Source: a bacterium (GTDB lineage Bacteria; Patescibacteriota; Microgenomatia; Levybacterales; UBA12049). Taken from it: a DNA stretch of 8,816 nt. Of this stretch, positions 1 through 6,420 are shown in pieces. The stretch's first letter is position 1. Each line of letters starts with the position of its first letter. The translations under genes and the position numbers were made by a program. The notes beneath the pieces are model-generated. The model had not been told where the DNA came from. It saw only the letters and a list, made by a program, of their open reading frames with translations, and made no database searches. The stretch spans positions 1 through 8,816 of the forward strand of contig JAKAEF010000039.1 in NCBI GenBank assembly GCA_021820025.1, read 5' to 3'.

Positions 1-1292
1 ATTTGAGACTCAACCCCTGTAGTTAAAAATAAATTTAAGCAAAAATCAAAGTAATTCACTTTTTCTAATCCTTTAATTTTAATTAATGTATTAAAGGCAA
101 CTGTTTTGTCAGAAATTTTTTCTATATCATTTCCCATAATGGTTAGTGCTTCGTCATACATTTTTTTATATAGTTTCATAAGATTTTTTTCATATCTTGT
201 ATAGGCTAAAAATAAATTCTTCAACTTTGATTCACTCTTATCATCAACTGCTAATGCAAAATTTAACTCTTTTTTCACTTTCTTAATTGCAGCATTAAGA
301 GAATATTTTTTTGAAATAAGATTTTTTATCATAGTTAATGACGCATCCAAACAAATGACACCGGTATAATTTTGTGCATTTGCAAAGCATTGACGTTGCT
401 CTGCAATTGTAGCAATAGCATTTATTGCTTTATTATTTTTTGACAAAATATATCCAATTCTAAATGCTGCTAAATTTTTATTTTTTGAATATCCTTTTAC
501 AATTATTAGGTTAGGTAAGGCATTATATTTTTCAGCAATTACATCAGATTCAAAAATGTTGTCTTTATTAAAAATTAAATCATAAAATATCTCATCAATT
601 AAAATTAAAATATTGTTATTTTTCGCGATTTTAAATATTTCTTTTAAATCATTTTCTGAATAGATTTCTCCAATCGGATTACTAGGCCTTACCAAAACAA
701 TCAGCTTAGTTGATTTTGAAATATTTTTCTTTAACAAATTTATGTCAAACTTAAATGGGATTTCTCCTTTAGTATTAATGATTTCTTTTGCAGGAATTTT
801 GTAATACTTTGCTAAATACGTGTAAAGATAATATGTTGGACCAACGATTAGAGCAGAAGAGAAGGGATAATTATTTTTAATATACTCAAAGACCATAGAA
901 ATTGCACCAGTAACTCCTTCTGCCATACAAATATCTTCCGCTGAATAAGTAATATTTCTCATTTTTACATTTTCCGCATATGCTAGTGCTTTGCGTGCAG
1001 TAATATTACCTTTAGGAGGTGAATAAAATCTATAATATGTCCCTTTTCCTAAATCGTTTTTTGCCTGATCAATAAATCCTTTAAATGCCATTTTGTCAGA
1101 AGTACCGGATGAAAGCTTTAATCTATTTTTAACTCCGTTTTCTTCCATTAATGATTGCATTTGCTCTGAAGTGAAAAGGGTTTCATTTAAACCATAATAT
1201 GAATAATTATTTTTTTTAAGACTAATATCGCCATTAGTAATTATTTCAAAGGCTTGTTCTAAATATTTTTTATTTGGAATTCTTATTTTCAT
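1..1292 (-). CDS. PLP-dependent aminotransferase-like protein, second of a tandem pair (C-terminus cut by window edge)
   Basis: The frame stays open for 430 codons from the ATG at 1292-1290 to the window edge, so the C-terminus is missing. It looks like a fold-type I aminotransferase (class I/II). A PSNPIG motif lies at residues 203-208, where the family has N-P-x-G. D233 in LIDEIF should contact the pyridine nitrogen. K270 in GYSKNKN is the expected Schiff-base lysine, and R278 follows in FRIGY. The motif spacing and a long Lys-rich insert after the lysine (about residues 285-390) match the gene immediately upstream, so the two look paralogous. The ATG overlaps the upstream TGA as ATGA, and an SD-like GAAAGG sits 5 bases before it, so translation is probably coupled. 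Base composition is poorer in GC than the neighbour, with heavy Lys, Asn and Ile use. The substrate cannot be named; a decarboxylase or other PLP reaction is possible. Confidence 0.85.
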   Translation of the reverse strand, partial: MKIRIPNKKYLEQAFEIITNGDISLKKNNYSYYGLNETLFTSEQMQSLMEENGVKNRLKLSSGTSDKMAFKGFIDQAKNDLGKGTYYRFYSPPKGNITARKALAYAENVKMRNITYSAEDICMAEGVTGAISMVFEYIKNNYPFSSALIVGPTYYLYTYLAKYYKIPAKEIINTKGEIPFKFDINLLKKNISKSTKLIVLVRPSNPIGEIYSENDLKEIFKIAKNNNILILIDEIFYDLIFNKDNIFESDVIAEKYNALPNLIIVKGYSKNKNLAAFRIGYILSKNNKAINAIATIAEQRQCFANAQNYTGVICLDASLTMIKNLISKKYSLNAAIKKVKKELNFALAVDDKSESKLKNLFLAYTRYEKNLMKLYKKMYDEALTIMGNDIEKISDKTVAFNTLIKIKGLEKVNYFDFCLNLFLTTGVESQ

Positions 1293-2938
1293 ATTTGCCT
1301 TTCATATTTATTTGATAGGACTGCATATTTGCTTGGATCTCCTAATCCTAATTCAATATATTGTTCTGTAAAAACAACTAACCGAATAAGTCCTTCTACA
1401 AGCTCTTCTCGGTTTGATGCATAGGTAATTCTTATCCACATTCCTAAATACTCATCCCATTGTGTTTGTGATAACCCAAAACATGCTCCATTTTGTGTAT
1501 AGGTTGAAAGAGTAAACATAAGTTTTGCTAAAAAGTCATTACTGTTTGTTCCTAAGGGAATTCCGGCAAGTTTTATAAAAGTATTAAATGCTGCTTCATC
1601 AGGGGATCCAGCTTGAGCAACTTGCTGCAACACTGCTTTAACGATCTGTAAATTATCTGCATAATATTGTTTAACAGTTTCGTTCCAATTATCCCACTCC
1701 TTATACATTTCTCTAAATTCATCAGCTGTAAACGGATATGAATCTCTTGCCATATACGTTTGTATAGCCTTTTCAAGAGATAATGCTATATTTTGCATTG
1801 TTAGTGCTTTTATTTTTCTTGCCAATCCTTCAAACTGGATGAGCGGTTGTTCAACAAGTGGGGGATTACATCTTCTTGCAACAATAATGTTATCTAATGA
1901 TTCTTTTGTTTCTCTATTTGTTGTTGCCAAAAATCCTATTCGAGTTCCAGGGATGTTTTGTGTTTTGGAAAGGCTATCGGCAACAACGACCCTGTCTAAT
2001 GCTCCAAGTTCTTGCGCAATTTGCAAAAACCTTGATTGATAATTTCTTGCATCATCAAAATATAAATTTTCAAAAATGCAATCTAAAAGAACTAAAATAT
2101 TACGTTGTTTTGCTACTGTTAGAATTTTGCGAATTTCATCATCCGAATATGATTCACCAGTTGGGTTATTAGGAAGAGTTAATGCAATTGCTTTTGTATT
2201 TGGTGTAAGTGTTGCTTCAATTTCTTCGTATCTTGGAAAAAATCTTGTTTTTTCAGACATAGAAATCGTTTGCGGAACTGCTCTTGCAATTTTTAATCCT
2301 TTTTGCAATGCAGCGTATGGACCGGTGTAGTAGGAAAGTCCTAAAAATAAAATTTCTGCTTGTGGAGTTGTCTGAGAAAGCATTTCCATAAATATTTCGA
2401 TTGATTCTGTTGCTCCTTGGGTTAAATAAACAGTATCATTGCTAAAAAAATCTCCTTGAGGATCAATCTTGGCATCCATAATTTGCTTTATTGCTTTTGT
2501 TGTGGGGGCTGTTCCTCCTTCTGCCGTATAATTAACAGCCAAAGAAGACATGCTTTGTCCAATTTGTAATAAGCGGGAATAAAAAGATGGTGGTTCAACA
2601 AGACTTACTCCTGGTCCAAGACTTAATCTTTCCAACGTTGCATCCGTCATAGTAGACATAAAAACTTGTCTGAAAATATCTTCATTTAAAAAATATGCTC
2701 CTGCTCCATCTGATAACTCACTGTTTGGATTTGTTCTTCCTCTTCTTAGTGAAAATTCTTCTGCCATTCTAATTCTTCTATCTAATTCGCCAGATTCAAC
2801 AACTTCTAGAATAGTTTGTCTTAAAACAGGTCTTAATTCGTCTAATCTAGATAATGCAGTATCTATTACTGGCTGTAATCCAGATTGACGAGTTTGCTCA
2901 TTTGTATTTTTTATTATTTGTAATGCTTCAATTCTCAT
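1289..2938 (-). CDS. PLP-dependent aminotransferase-like protein, first of a tandem pair
   Basis: This encodes 549 residues from the ATG at 2938-2936. That start is preferred because GGAG lies 7 bases upstream. An in-frame ATG at 3001 would add 21 residues encoded by terminator hairpins. Fold-type I motifs, numbered from 2938, are NNPTGES near 257-263, D286 in LLDCIFEN (pyridine nitrogen), K325 in DSLSKTQN (Schiff base), R333 in GTRIGF, and R503 in WIRITYA, the likely alpha-carboxylate arginine. Class I/II aminotransferases are usually about 380-430 residues. The extra length is an N-terminal stretch of about 120 residues and a segment between the lysine and the C-terminal domain (about 345-435). 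Aspartate 4-decarboxylases are similarly long relatives, but I cannot assign that activity. It ends in TGA overlapping the next ATG. Upstream lie a possible attenuator and a TrpR-family gene, hinting at control by amino-acid supply. Confidence 0.88.
   Translation of the reverse strand: MRIEALQIIKNTNEQTRQSGLQPVIDTALSRLDELRPVLRQTILEVVESGELDRRIRMAEEFSLRRGRTNPNSELSDGAGAYFLNEDIFRQVFMSTMTDATLERLSLGPGVSLVEPPSFYSRLLQIGQSMSSLAVNYTAEGGTAPTTKAIKQIMDAKIDPQGDFFSNDTVYLTQGATESIEIFMEMLSQTTPQAEILFLGLSYYTGPYAALQKGLKIARAVPQTISMSEKTRFFPRYEEIEATLTPNTKAIALTLPNNPTGESYSDDEIRKILTVAKQRNILVLLDCIFENLYFDDARNYQSRFLQIAQELGALDRVVVADSLSKTQNIPGTRIGFLATTNRETKESLDNIIVARRCNPPLVEQPLIQFEGLARKIKALTMQNIALSLEKAIQTYMARDSYPFTADEFREMYKEWDNWNETVKQYYADNLQIVKAVLQQVAQAGSPDEAAFNTFIKLAGIPLGTNSNDFLAKLMFTLSTYTQNGACFGLSQTQWDEYLGMWIRITYASNREELVEGLIRLVVFTEQYIELGLGDPSKYAVLSNKYERQI
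1298..1303 (-). promoter_or_regulatory. SD-like site for the second aminotransferase
   Basis: GAAAGG lies 5 bases before the ATG at 1292, inside the end of the upstream gene. Together with the ATGA overlap it supports re-initiation by the same ribosomes and confirms the start choice. Confidence 0.5.
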
Positions 2939-2945
2939 ATTTTTT

Positions 2946-2949
2946 CTCC
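2946..2949 (-). promoter_or_regulatory. Shine-Dalgarno of the first aminotransferase
   Basis: GGAG lies 7 bases before the ATG at 2938 and only two bases after the T run of the terminator hairpin. It decides the start codon. It is the clearest SD in the window; most other genes seem to have almost no leader. Confidence 0.65.
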
Positions 2950-2951
2950 AC

Positions 2952-2974
2952 AAAAAAACCCGCTTATAAGCGGG
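2952..2974 (-). terminator. Intrinsic terminator directly before the first aminotransferase (attenuator candidate)
   Basis: Positions 2959-2974 are a perfect 16-bp palindrome, CCCGCTTATAAGCGGG. As RNA it forms a 6-bp GC-rich stem with a UAUA loop, followed on the minus strand by seven T (2958-2952). This is a standard intrinsic terminator for minus-strand transcription. It sits two bases before the SD of the aminotransferase gene, so transcripts from the yerC promoter must pass it to express the pair. A competing reading is that TATAAG (2968-2963) is a -10 box inside the palindrome and the palindrome is an operator. Confidence 0.75.
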
Positions 2975-3020
2975 AATGTTGTTGTAACTACAACAGAACA
3001 TTATCCCGCGTTAAGCGGGG
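2975..3020 (-). other. Leader RNA hairpins 1 and 2 (possible antiterminator region)
   Basis: On the minus strand, hairpin 1 (3019-3005) pairs CCCGC with GCGGG around a TTAAC loop. Hairpin 2 (3002-2975) pairs AATGTT/AACATT and GTTGT/ACAAC, 11 bp in all, with a two-base CT bulge and an AGTT loop. Hairpin 2 abuts the terminator hairpin with no linker. Hairpin 1 carries almost the same arms as the terminator. Its 5' arm CCCGCTTA (3019-3012) can pair with TAAGCGGG (2966-2959), and its 3' arm GCGGG (3009-3005) with CCCGC (2974-2970). These pairings exclude the terminator. Pairings were worked out by eye, without energies. Confidence 0.6.
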
Positions 3021-3060
3021 AGTGATGTACATCTTTTGTATTTACAATATTTTGTTTCAT
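3001..3060 (-). CDS. Possible 19-residue leader peptide
   Basis: A small reading frame, MKQNIVNTKDVHHSPLNAG, starts one base after the yerC stop (TAA, T, ATG). It ends in TAA at 3003-3001, exactly between leader hairpins 1 and 2. Two adjacent histidine codons (3027-3022) lie just before the 5' arm of hairpin 1. A ribosome held there would cover that arm and free the other arm to break the terminator. No SD is visible, so translation would depend on coupling to yerC. A frame this short can arise by chance in AT-rich DNA; the case rests on its position, not its sequence. Its stop also overlaps an ATG (TAATG) that is in frame with the aminotransferase. Confidence 0.35.
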   Translation of the reverse strand: MKQNIVNTKDVHHSPLNAG

Positions 3061-3061
3061 A

Positions 3062-3343
3062 TTATGCAATTCTTTTTAACATTAATTTATATCCACCCAT
3101 ACCTTTGTTAAGCCATTTACTAATTCTGGCAATTGTTGTGCTGCTCATACCTGTTTCTTTTGTAATCTCTAAATAATCAATTTTTTTATTAAGCATTAAT
3201 ACAACTTTCCACCTGTTAGTAAATTCTTTAATTTCTGCCTCAGTTAATAAATCTCTAAAAAACTTTTTGCATTCCGCTTCTGTTTTAAGCTGCAAAATTG
3301 CTTTAAAAAGTGCCTTTGTATCCTGTGAATGCAAATAATTCAT
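3062..3343 (-). CDS. YerC/TrpR-family transcriptional regulator
   Basis: A 93-residue all-helical protein, the usual length for the YerC/YecD branch of the TrpR superfamily. Visible features are LFKAILQLKTEAECKKFFRDLLTEAEI near residues 12-38, the NRWKVVLML helix (43-51) and a helix-turn-helix near 56-80 (ITKETGMSSTTIARISKWLNKG). By eye, R44 and R73 align with TrpR Arg54 and Arg84, which hold tryptophan in E. coli TrpR. Whether this protein binds tryptophan or anything else is unknown. Family members act as dimers on palindromic operators. Its promoter carries two 16-bp dyads, so autorepression is likely. Immediately downstream are the leader hairpins and two PLP enzymes, which it may also control by sharing a transcript. 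No SD is evident before the ATG at 3343; the predicted 5' leader is about 20 bases. Confidence 0.9.
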   Translation of the reverse strand: MNYLHSQDTKALFKAILQLKTEAECKKFFRDLLTEAEIKEFTNRWKVVLMLNKKIDYLEITKETGMSSTTIARISKWLNKGMGGYKLMLKRIA

Positions 3344-3344
3344 G

Positions 3345-3360
3345 CTTTATTAAACTAAAG
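3345..3360. promoter_or_regulatory. Operator-like dyad 1 at the yerC start
   Basis: CTTTATTAAACTAAAG has CTTTA/TAAAG arms separated by six bases. It occupies most of the short 5' leader of yerC, ending one base before the ATG. It is 14/16 identical to the dyad at 3379-3394, 34 bp away (about three helical turns). Confidence 0.6.
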
Positions 3361-3369
3361 TGTAATAAC

Positions 3370-3398
3370 ATACTATCACTTTATTTAGCTAAAGTCAA
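3370..3398 (-). promoter_or_regulatory. Sigma-70 type promoter of yerC
   Basis: On the minus strand, TTGACT (3398-3393) is followed after 17 bases by TAGTAT (3375-3370), with TGA before it as an extended -10. The predicted start of transcription is near 3363, about 20 bases before the ATG. One dyad fills the spacer and another lies just after the start point. Confidence 0.75.
3379..3394. promoter_or_regulatory. Operator-like dyad 2 in the yerC promoter spacer
   Basis: CTTTATTTAGCTAAAG has the same CTTTA/TAAAG arms as dyad 1. It fills the spacer and touches the -35 box, so a bound repressor would block RNA polymerase. Between the dyads, TAAAGTG (3356-3362) and CACTTTA (3377-3383) form a further inverted repeat around the -10 box. 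Confidence 0.6.
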
Positions 3399-3434
3399 TA
3401 GAGTAAAAAATACAAATTTATTAACTATTTAAGG

Positions 3435-4439
3435 CTATTTTTCTTCTCTGTTAATAAAGTGGCGGGAGAGGCGATGGATAACAACGAGCAAAATTCCAAG
3501 TACTGGAACAGCAAAAATTGCACCTGCACTTCCTGCAATTTTAAATCCCACTAAAAAGGAAAGTAATACAACAACTGGATGCATTTTAAAAGCTTTACCC
3601 ATTAGTTTTGGTCCAATAATATTAAAAATTACTTGCTGCAGAATAACGAGTGATCCTAAAACCAAAAGTCCCTTTGTTGTATCCATAACAAAGGCAACGG
3701 CAACAGGTGGAATAACAGCTAAGACTGGACCAATAAGAGGAACAATTGTTAAAATCCCAGAGATAAGTGCTGTAGATGCAGCAAAATCAACATTAAACAA
3801 TCGCAAAACAAGCCATGTTGCAATTCCTGACATAATTCCAAATAACAATTGCACTCGAATAAATGAAGCAAAAGTTGTATCTATAACAGATTGAATATAT
3901 TCAACTTCTTTATGCCATTTTTTTGGAATTATGTTAAAGATTTCTCGACTGATTCTTGTTTTATCTAGAACAAAATAAAAGGAAATAATTAATGCAATAA
4001 ATGTATCAAAAAGAAATGTAGCGACAGATGGCAAAAATGTTAATGAATTAGTTAACGAAGATGTCATTAGGTCGCCCCATTTATTTATAAATTCAGGATA
4101 TGCAGATAAATATTTTGGCAATATAAGAAATAAATTCTGTAATTGTGTTGTAACAAGAGGAATAAACAAGAAAACTGTTGCACTAACTAACCCTAAAAAG
4201 AGCATATACACAACTAAAGCAGAAGCAATTTTATACATTTTAGTAACCCTGCTTAAATTATAGACAACAGGTTCTAAAATAAAGCTTAAAAGCCACGCTG
4301 AGAGTAGAATAATCAAAATATCTGAGAAGTTGCCTAAAAATTGCCAAACGATACTTAAAACATAAATTCCAACAGCAATAATAAGGAGCGTAATTAAGAT
4401 TTGTACAGAGGTAAACTGTTTTTTTATCTCTTCCAACAT
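3435..4439 (-). CDS. AI-2E family transporter (PerM/YdiK-like permease)
   Basis: A 334-residue polytopic membrane protein. Hydrophobic segments lie near residues 13-34, 39-58, 71-94, 137-158, 196-214, 222-250, 256-275 and 288-322, matching the roughly eight-helix layout of the family. Family signatures are visible: a VPLIGPVLAVIPPV stretch near 233-246, then IIGPKLMGKAFKMHPVVVLL at about 274-293, ending in a Gly-rich GSAGAIFAVPV segment. The family is named for autoinducer-2 export, but members do different jobs, including sodium/proton antiport, and no substrate follows from sequence. The ATG at 4439 lies six bases after a perfect -10 box, so the mRNA is probably leaderless. It ends in TAG, and no clear terminator was seen before the yerC promoter. 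Confidence 0.93.
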   Translation of the reverse strand: MLEEIKKQFTSVQILITLLIIAVGIYVLSIVWQFLGNFSDILIILLSAWLLSFILEPVVYNLSRVTKMYKIASALVVYMLFLGLVSATVFLFIPLVTTQLQNLFLILPKYLSAYPEFINKWGDLMTSSLTNSLTFLPSVATFLFDTFIALIISFYFVLDKTRISREIFNIIPKKWHKEVEYIQSVIDTTFASFIRVQLLFGIMSGIATWLVLRLFNVDFAASTALISGILTIVPLIGPVLAVIPPVAVAFVMDTTKGLLVLGSLVILQQVIFNIIGPKLMGKAFKMHPVVVLLSFLVGFKIAGSAGAIFAVPVLGILLVVIHRLSRHFINREEK

Positions 4440-4445
4440 AATTCC

Positions 4446-4475
4446 ATTATATACTTATCTTTTAAAGATTGTATA
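4446..4475 (-). promoter_or_regulatory. Promoter of the AI-2E family gene
   Basis: On the minus strand, TATACA (4475-4470) is separated by 18 bases from a perfect TATAAT (4451-4446), and the ATG follows six bases later. The spacer contains ATCTTT-T-AAAGAT (4457-4469), a perfect inverted repeat that could be an operator. Confidence 0.6.
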
Positions 4476-4507
4476 TATTAATTTGGTATAAAAATTTTAT
4501 AACAGAA

Positions 4508-5578
4508 TTATAAAATAATTAAATCTCTTGAAGAAAGAGTAAGTAGCGTAGGAGAAGAAGAAATAGCAACTAAATCTTCAATTCTTACTCCTGTATTATT
4601 TGGTATATAAATTCCTGGTTCTATAGAAAAGACCATACCCGGTTTTAATACATCTTTTGAATAAGGAGAGAGACTGGGAGCCTCATGAACTTCCAGACCA
4701 ATTCCATGGCCTAAAGAGTGAGGAAACTGTGGATATCCCTGAGAGACAATATAATCTCTTGCAATTTTGTCTGCTTGCTGCGCATTGGGATTATTGGTTG
4801 ATTGTACGTATTCAAAAGCTTTTTGTTGAGCATCTTTAACGGTGTAATAAAGTTTTTTTTCACTATCTGAAATATGTCCAACATATATTGTTCTAGTCAT
4901 ATCCGAACAATAATTTTCAAACTGAACTCCAAAGTCCATTAATACAAAATTGTTTTTTTCTAAAATTGTATCTGAAGATCTATGATGGGGAACTGCAGCA
5001 TGAGGACCAAAAGCGACAATTGTTGGAAAAGATGGAAGCGATTTATTGTCCCTTATAATACTTTCAAGTTGGAAGGCAATATCTTTTTCAGAAATTCCAG
5101 GTTTTATTATGTCTAAAATTTTTGTAAAAGCTTCATCTCCAATTTGGCATGCTTTTTTTATTGCTTCTATTTCTGCTATATCTTTTATTTCTCGTAGATT
5201 TTTAATAGTAACAGGCGTTAAATTTGGTTGTTTGGAAGAAAGATATTTATATTCTGAAACTGTTAAATTATATTCTTCAAATCCAATTCTTTGTAATTTC
5301 TCTTTGTTTGCTATCTGCTCAACAGCCTCTACCCAGGAAACATCTACAGAAAGTTCTACAGGGATACAATCGGGAGAGGTTTTTTTTGCATCTTCAAAAT
5401 AAAGAGGACTGGTTAAAATATAACAGGCATTTTTTGTAACAAGAACAAATGATTCTCGTTCTGTTGGCGAAATTCCAAAAAAATTTGTTACATATCCTAT
5501 TTGCAATGGGCTGGAAATAAATAATCCATCTAGGTTATTTTCTAAAAGTATCTGTTGAGCTTTTTCTATATGCGACAT
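4508..5578 (-). CDS. Xaa-Pro aminopeptidase-like M24 family metallopeptidase
   Basis: This 356-residue protein starts at the ATG 5578-5576. It has an N-terminal creatinase-like domain (about residues 1-130) and a C-terminal pita-bread catalytic domain. All five metal ligands of family M24 are present, numbered from 5578: D215 (LMDFGV), D226 (CSDMTRT), H291 (LGHGIGLEVHEAP), E320 (SIEPGIYIP) and E334 (GVRIEDL). The second-shell H193 (FGPHAA) and the PHH at 197-199 also fit. Such enzymes remove an N-terminal residue preceding proline, in the cytoplasm, and help recycle peptides. Length and domain order are those of bacterial PepQ/PepP relatives; dipeptidase versus aminopeptidase cannot be decided. 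A TTG at 5593 would add five residues but overlaps the -10 box, so it is rejected. Confidence 0.95.
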   Translation of the reverse strand: MSHIEKAQQILLENNLDGLFISSPLQIGYVTNFFGISPTERESFVLVTKNACYILTSPLYFEDAKKTSPDCIPVELSVDVSWVEAVEQIANKEKLQRIGFEEYNLTVSEYKYLSSKQPNLTPVTIKNLREIKDIAEIEAIKKACQIGDEAFTKILDIIKPGISEKDIAFQLESIIRDNKSLPSFPTIVAFGPHAAVPHHRSSDTILEKNNFVLMDFGVQFENYCSDMTRTIYVGHISDSEKKLYYTVKDAQQKAFEYVQSTNNPNAQQADKIARDYIVSQGYPQFPHSLGHGIGLEVHEAPSLSPYSKDVLKPGMVFSIEPGIYIPNNTGVRIEDLVAISSSPTLLTLSSRDLIIL

Positions 5579-5584
5579 GTTTTG

Positions 5585-5590
5585 ATTATA
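5585..5590 (-). promoter_or_regulatory. -10 box of the M24 peptidase gene
   Basis: A perfect TATAAT on the minus strand lies six bases before the ATG at 5578, in the 29-base gap after the secreted-protein gene. No good -35 is seen. Transcription would begin at or next to the A of the ATG, giving a leaderless mRNA. Confidence 0.6.
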
Positions 5591-5607
5591 CAAAAGATTA
5601 GTAGAAA

Positions 5608-6417
5608 TTACTTACTTTTAATAAGAGGAGCAAGTTTTACTCCAGAACCTGTAGATGAAGTAATACCCATTTCATCTGGTTTTAAAATAACAATCTTTGG
5701 ATTTACTGCGACATCAGGCATTCGTATAATTCTCCCAGCAATTAATTTAGTGTTGTTTTTTGTGTCAGGATAACCTACAACAAATACTCTTTCTCCTTGT
5801 TGTATTTTTGAAAAACCAGATCGTACAAGTCCGGTGTCTTTTCCATAAACAACTGTTTTTGTTATGGTATCAATTTCTACAATTCTATCTTTTTTATCAG
5901 GTGTTGAAACTGTAATCTCATAATTTTCTTTATCAATGTTTGTGACAGCTCCGGAAATAAGGGTTGGAAGAGTCATCTCATCTATAAAGCGTGCTAAAAT
6001 TCTTTTCGATTCTTTATTATATAAGCCCAAAATACCAATAGCAGATCCTTTTGTAATATCAGAAATTCCGATTTGCTTGGATGATGTAGACATAAACTGT
6101 GTTAATTCATCAACATCAATATAACGAGTATTTCCTTGAATATCTGTTATGGTTATTTGTGTTCCGTTAACATCTGTAACCGTTCCTACAATACCTCTTT
6201 TATCTACTAGATTTAATTGTGCTACTCGAGATGCAATCCTTTCTTTTAAGTTATTTAATTGTTTATCAAGTCCATCAATACTTTGTCCTCCAATAGGAGT
6301 TGGTGTTGCAGTTGGTACAGGAGTTGTAGATGGAGTAGGAGTTGTTGCCGCAAATGAAGGAACAACTGTAAATGATACTGCTAAACCTAAAAGTAATATC
6401 TGTAATACTTTTTTCAT
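5608..6417 (-). CDS. Secreted protein with two DUF5666-like units
   Basis: A 269-residue exported protein. The signal peptide has a KK start, a hydrophobic core (LQILLLGLAVSFTVV) and a probable cleavage after SFA near residue 23; there is no lipobox. A Thr/Pro linker (25-42) and a short helical stretch (48-70) precede two related beta-rich units, about 75-147 and 154-232. Each begins with a G-x-V-T pattern followed by an I-T-V/I strand, and each later has an x-G-x-x-V/I-x-V/I-x-G strand. These resemble the small OB-like DUF5666 domain, whose function is unknown. The ATG follows the upstream stop by three bases (TAA-TTT-ATG) with no clear SD, so it is probably co-transcribed and translationally coupled with the Ig-like gene. 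Export and pairing suggest a cell-surface role; nothing points to an enzyme. Confidence 0.75.
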   Translation of the reverse strand: MKKVLQILLLGLAVSFTVVPSFAATTPTPSTTPVPTATPTPIGGQSIDGLDKQLNNLKERIASRVAQLNLVDKRGIVGTVTDVNGTQITITDIQGNTRYIDVDELTQFMSTSSKQIGISDITKGSAIGILGLYNKESKRILARFIDEMTLPTLISGAVTNIDKENYEITVSTPDKKDRIVEIDTITKTVVYGKDTGLVRSGFSKIQQGERVFVVGYPDTKNNTKLIAGRIIRMPDVAVNPKIVILKPDEMGITSSTGSGVKLAPLIKSK

Positions 6418-6420
6418 AAA

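Noticed and set aside
2939..3001. N-terminal extension of the first aminotransferase from the ATG at 3001
   Set aside because: It is encoded by two hairpins and the terminator T run, gives no family-like sequence, and a good SD precedes the ATG at 2938. Kept only as a low-level finding.
2959..3020. GC-rich palindromes as a REP-like or mobile element
   Set aside because: There are no target duplications or further copies in the window, and the T run and position before the SD fit a terminator or attenuator better.
2854..3111. Plus-strand reading frame across the leader
   Set aside because: It is antisense to the aminotransferase start and hairpins, with no recognisable domain or start signal.
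4485..4507. A/T-only inverted repeat after the M24 gene as a terminator
   Set aside because: The stem has almost no G or C and no distinct T run, so termination cannot be supported.
5579..5593. TTG start of the M24 peptidase at 5593
   Set aside because: The TTG is immediately followed by the TATAAT -10 box; the ATG at 5578 matches the family N-terminus (MSHIEKAQQ) better.
6291..6355. Repetitive GTTG/GGAGTTG-rich DNA as a tandem repeat or regulatory array
   Set aside because: It simply encodes the Thr/Pro linker of the secreted protein on the minus strand.
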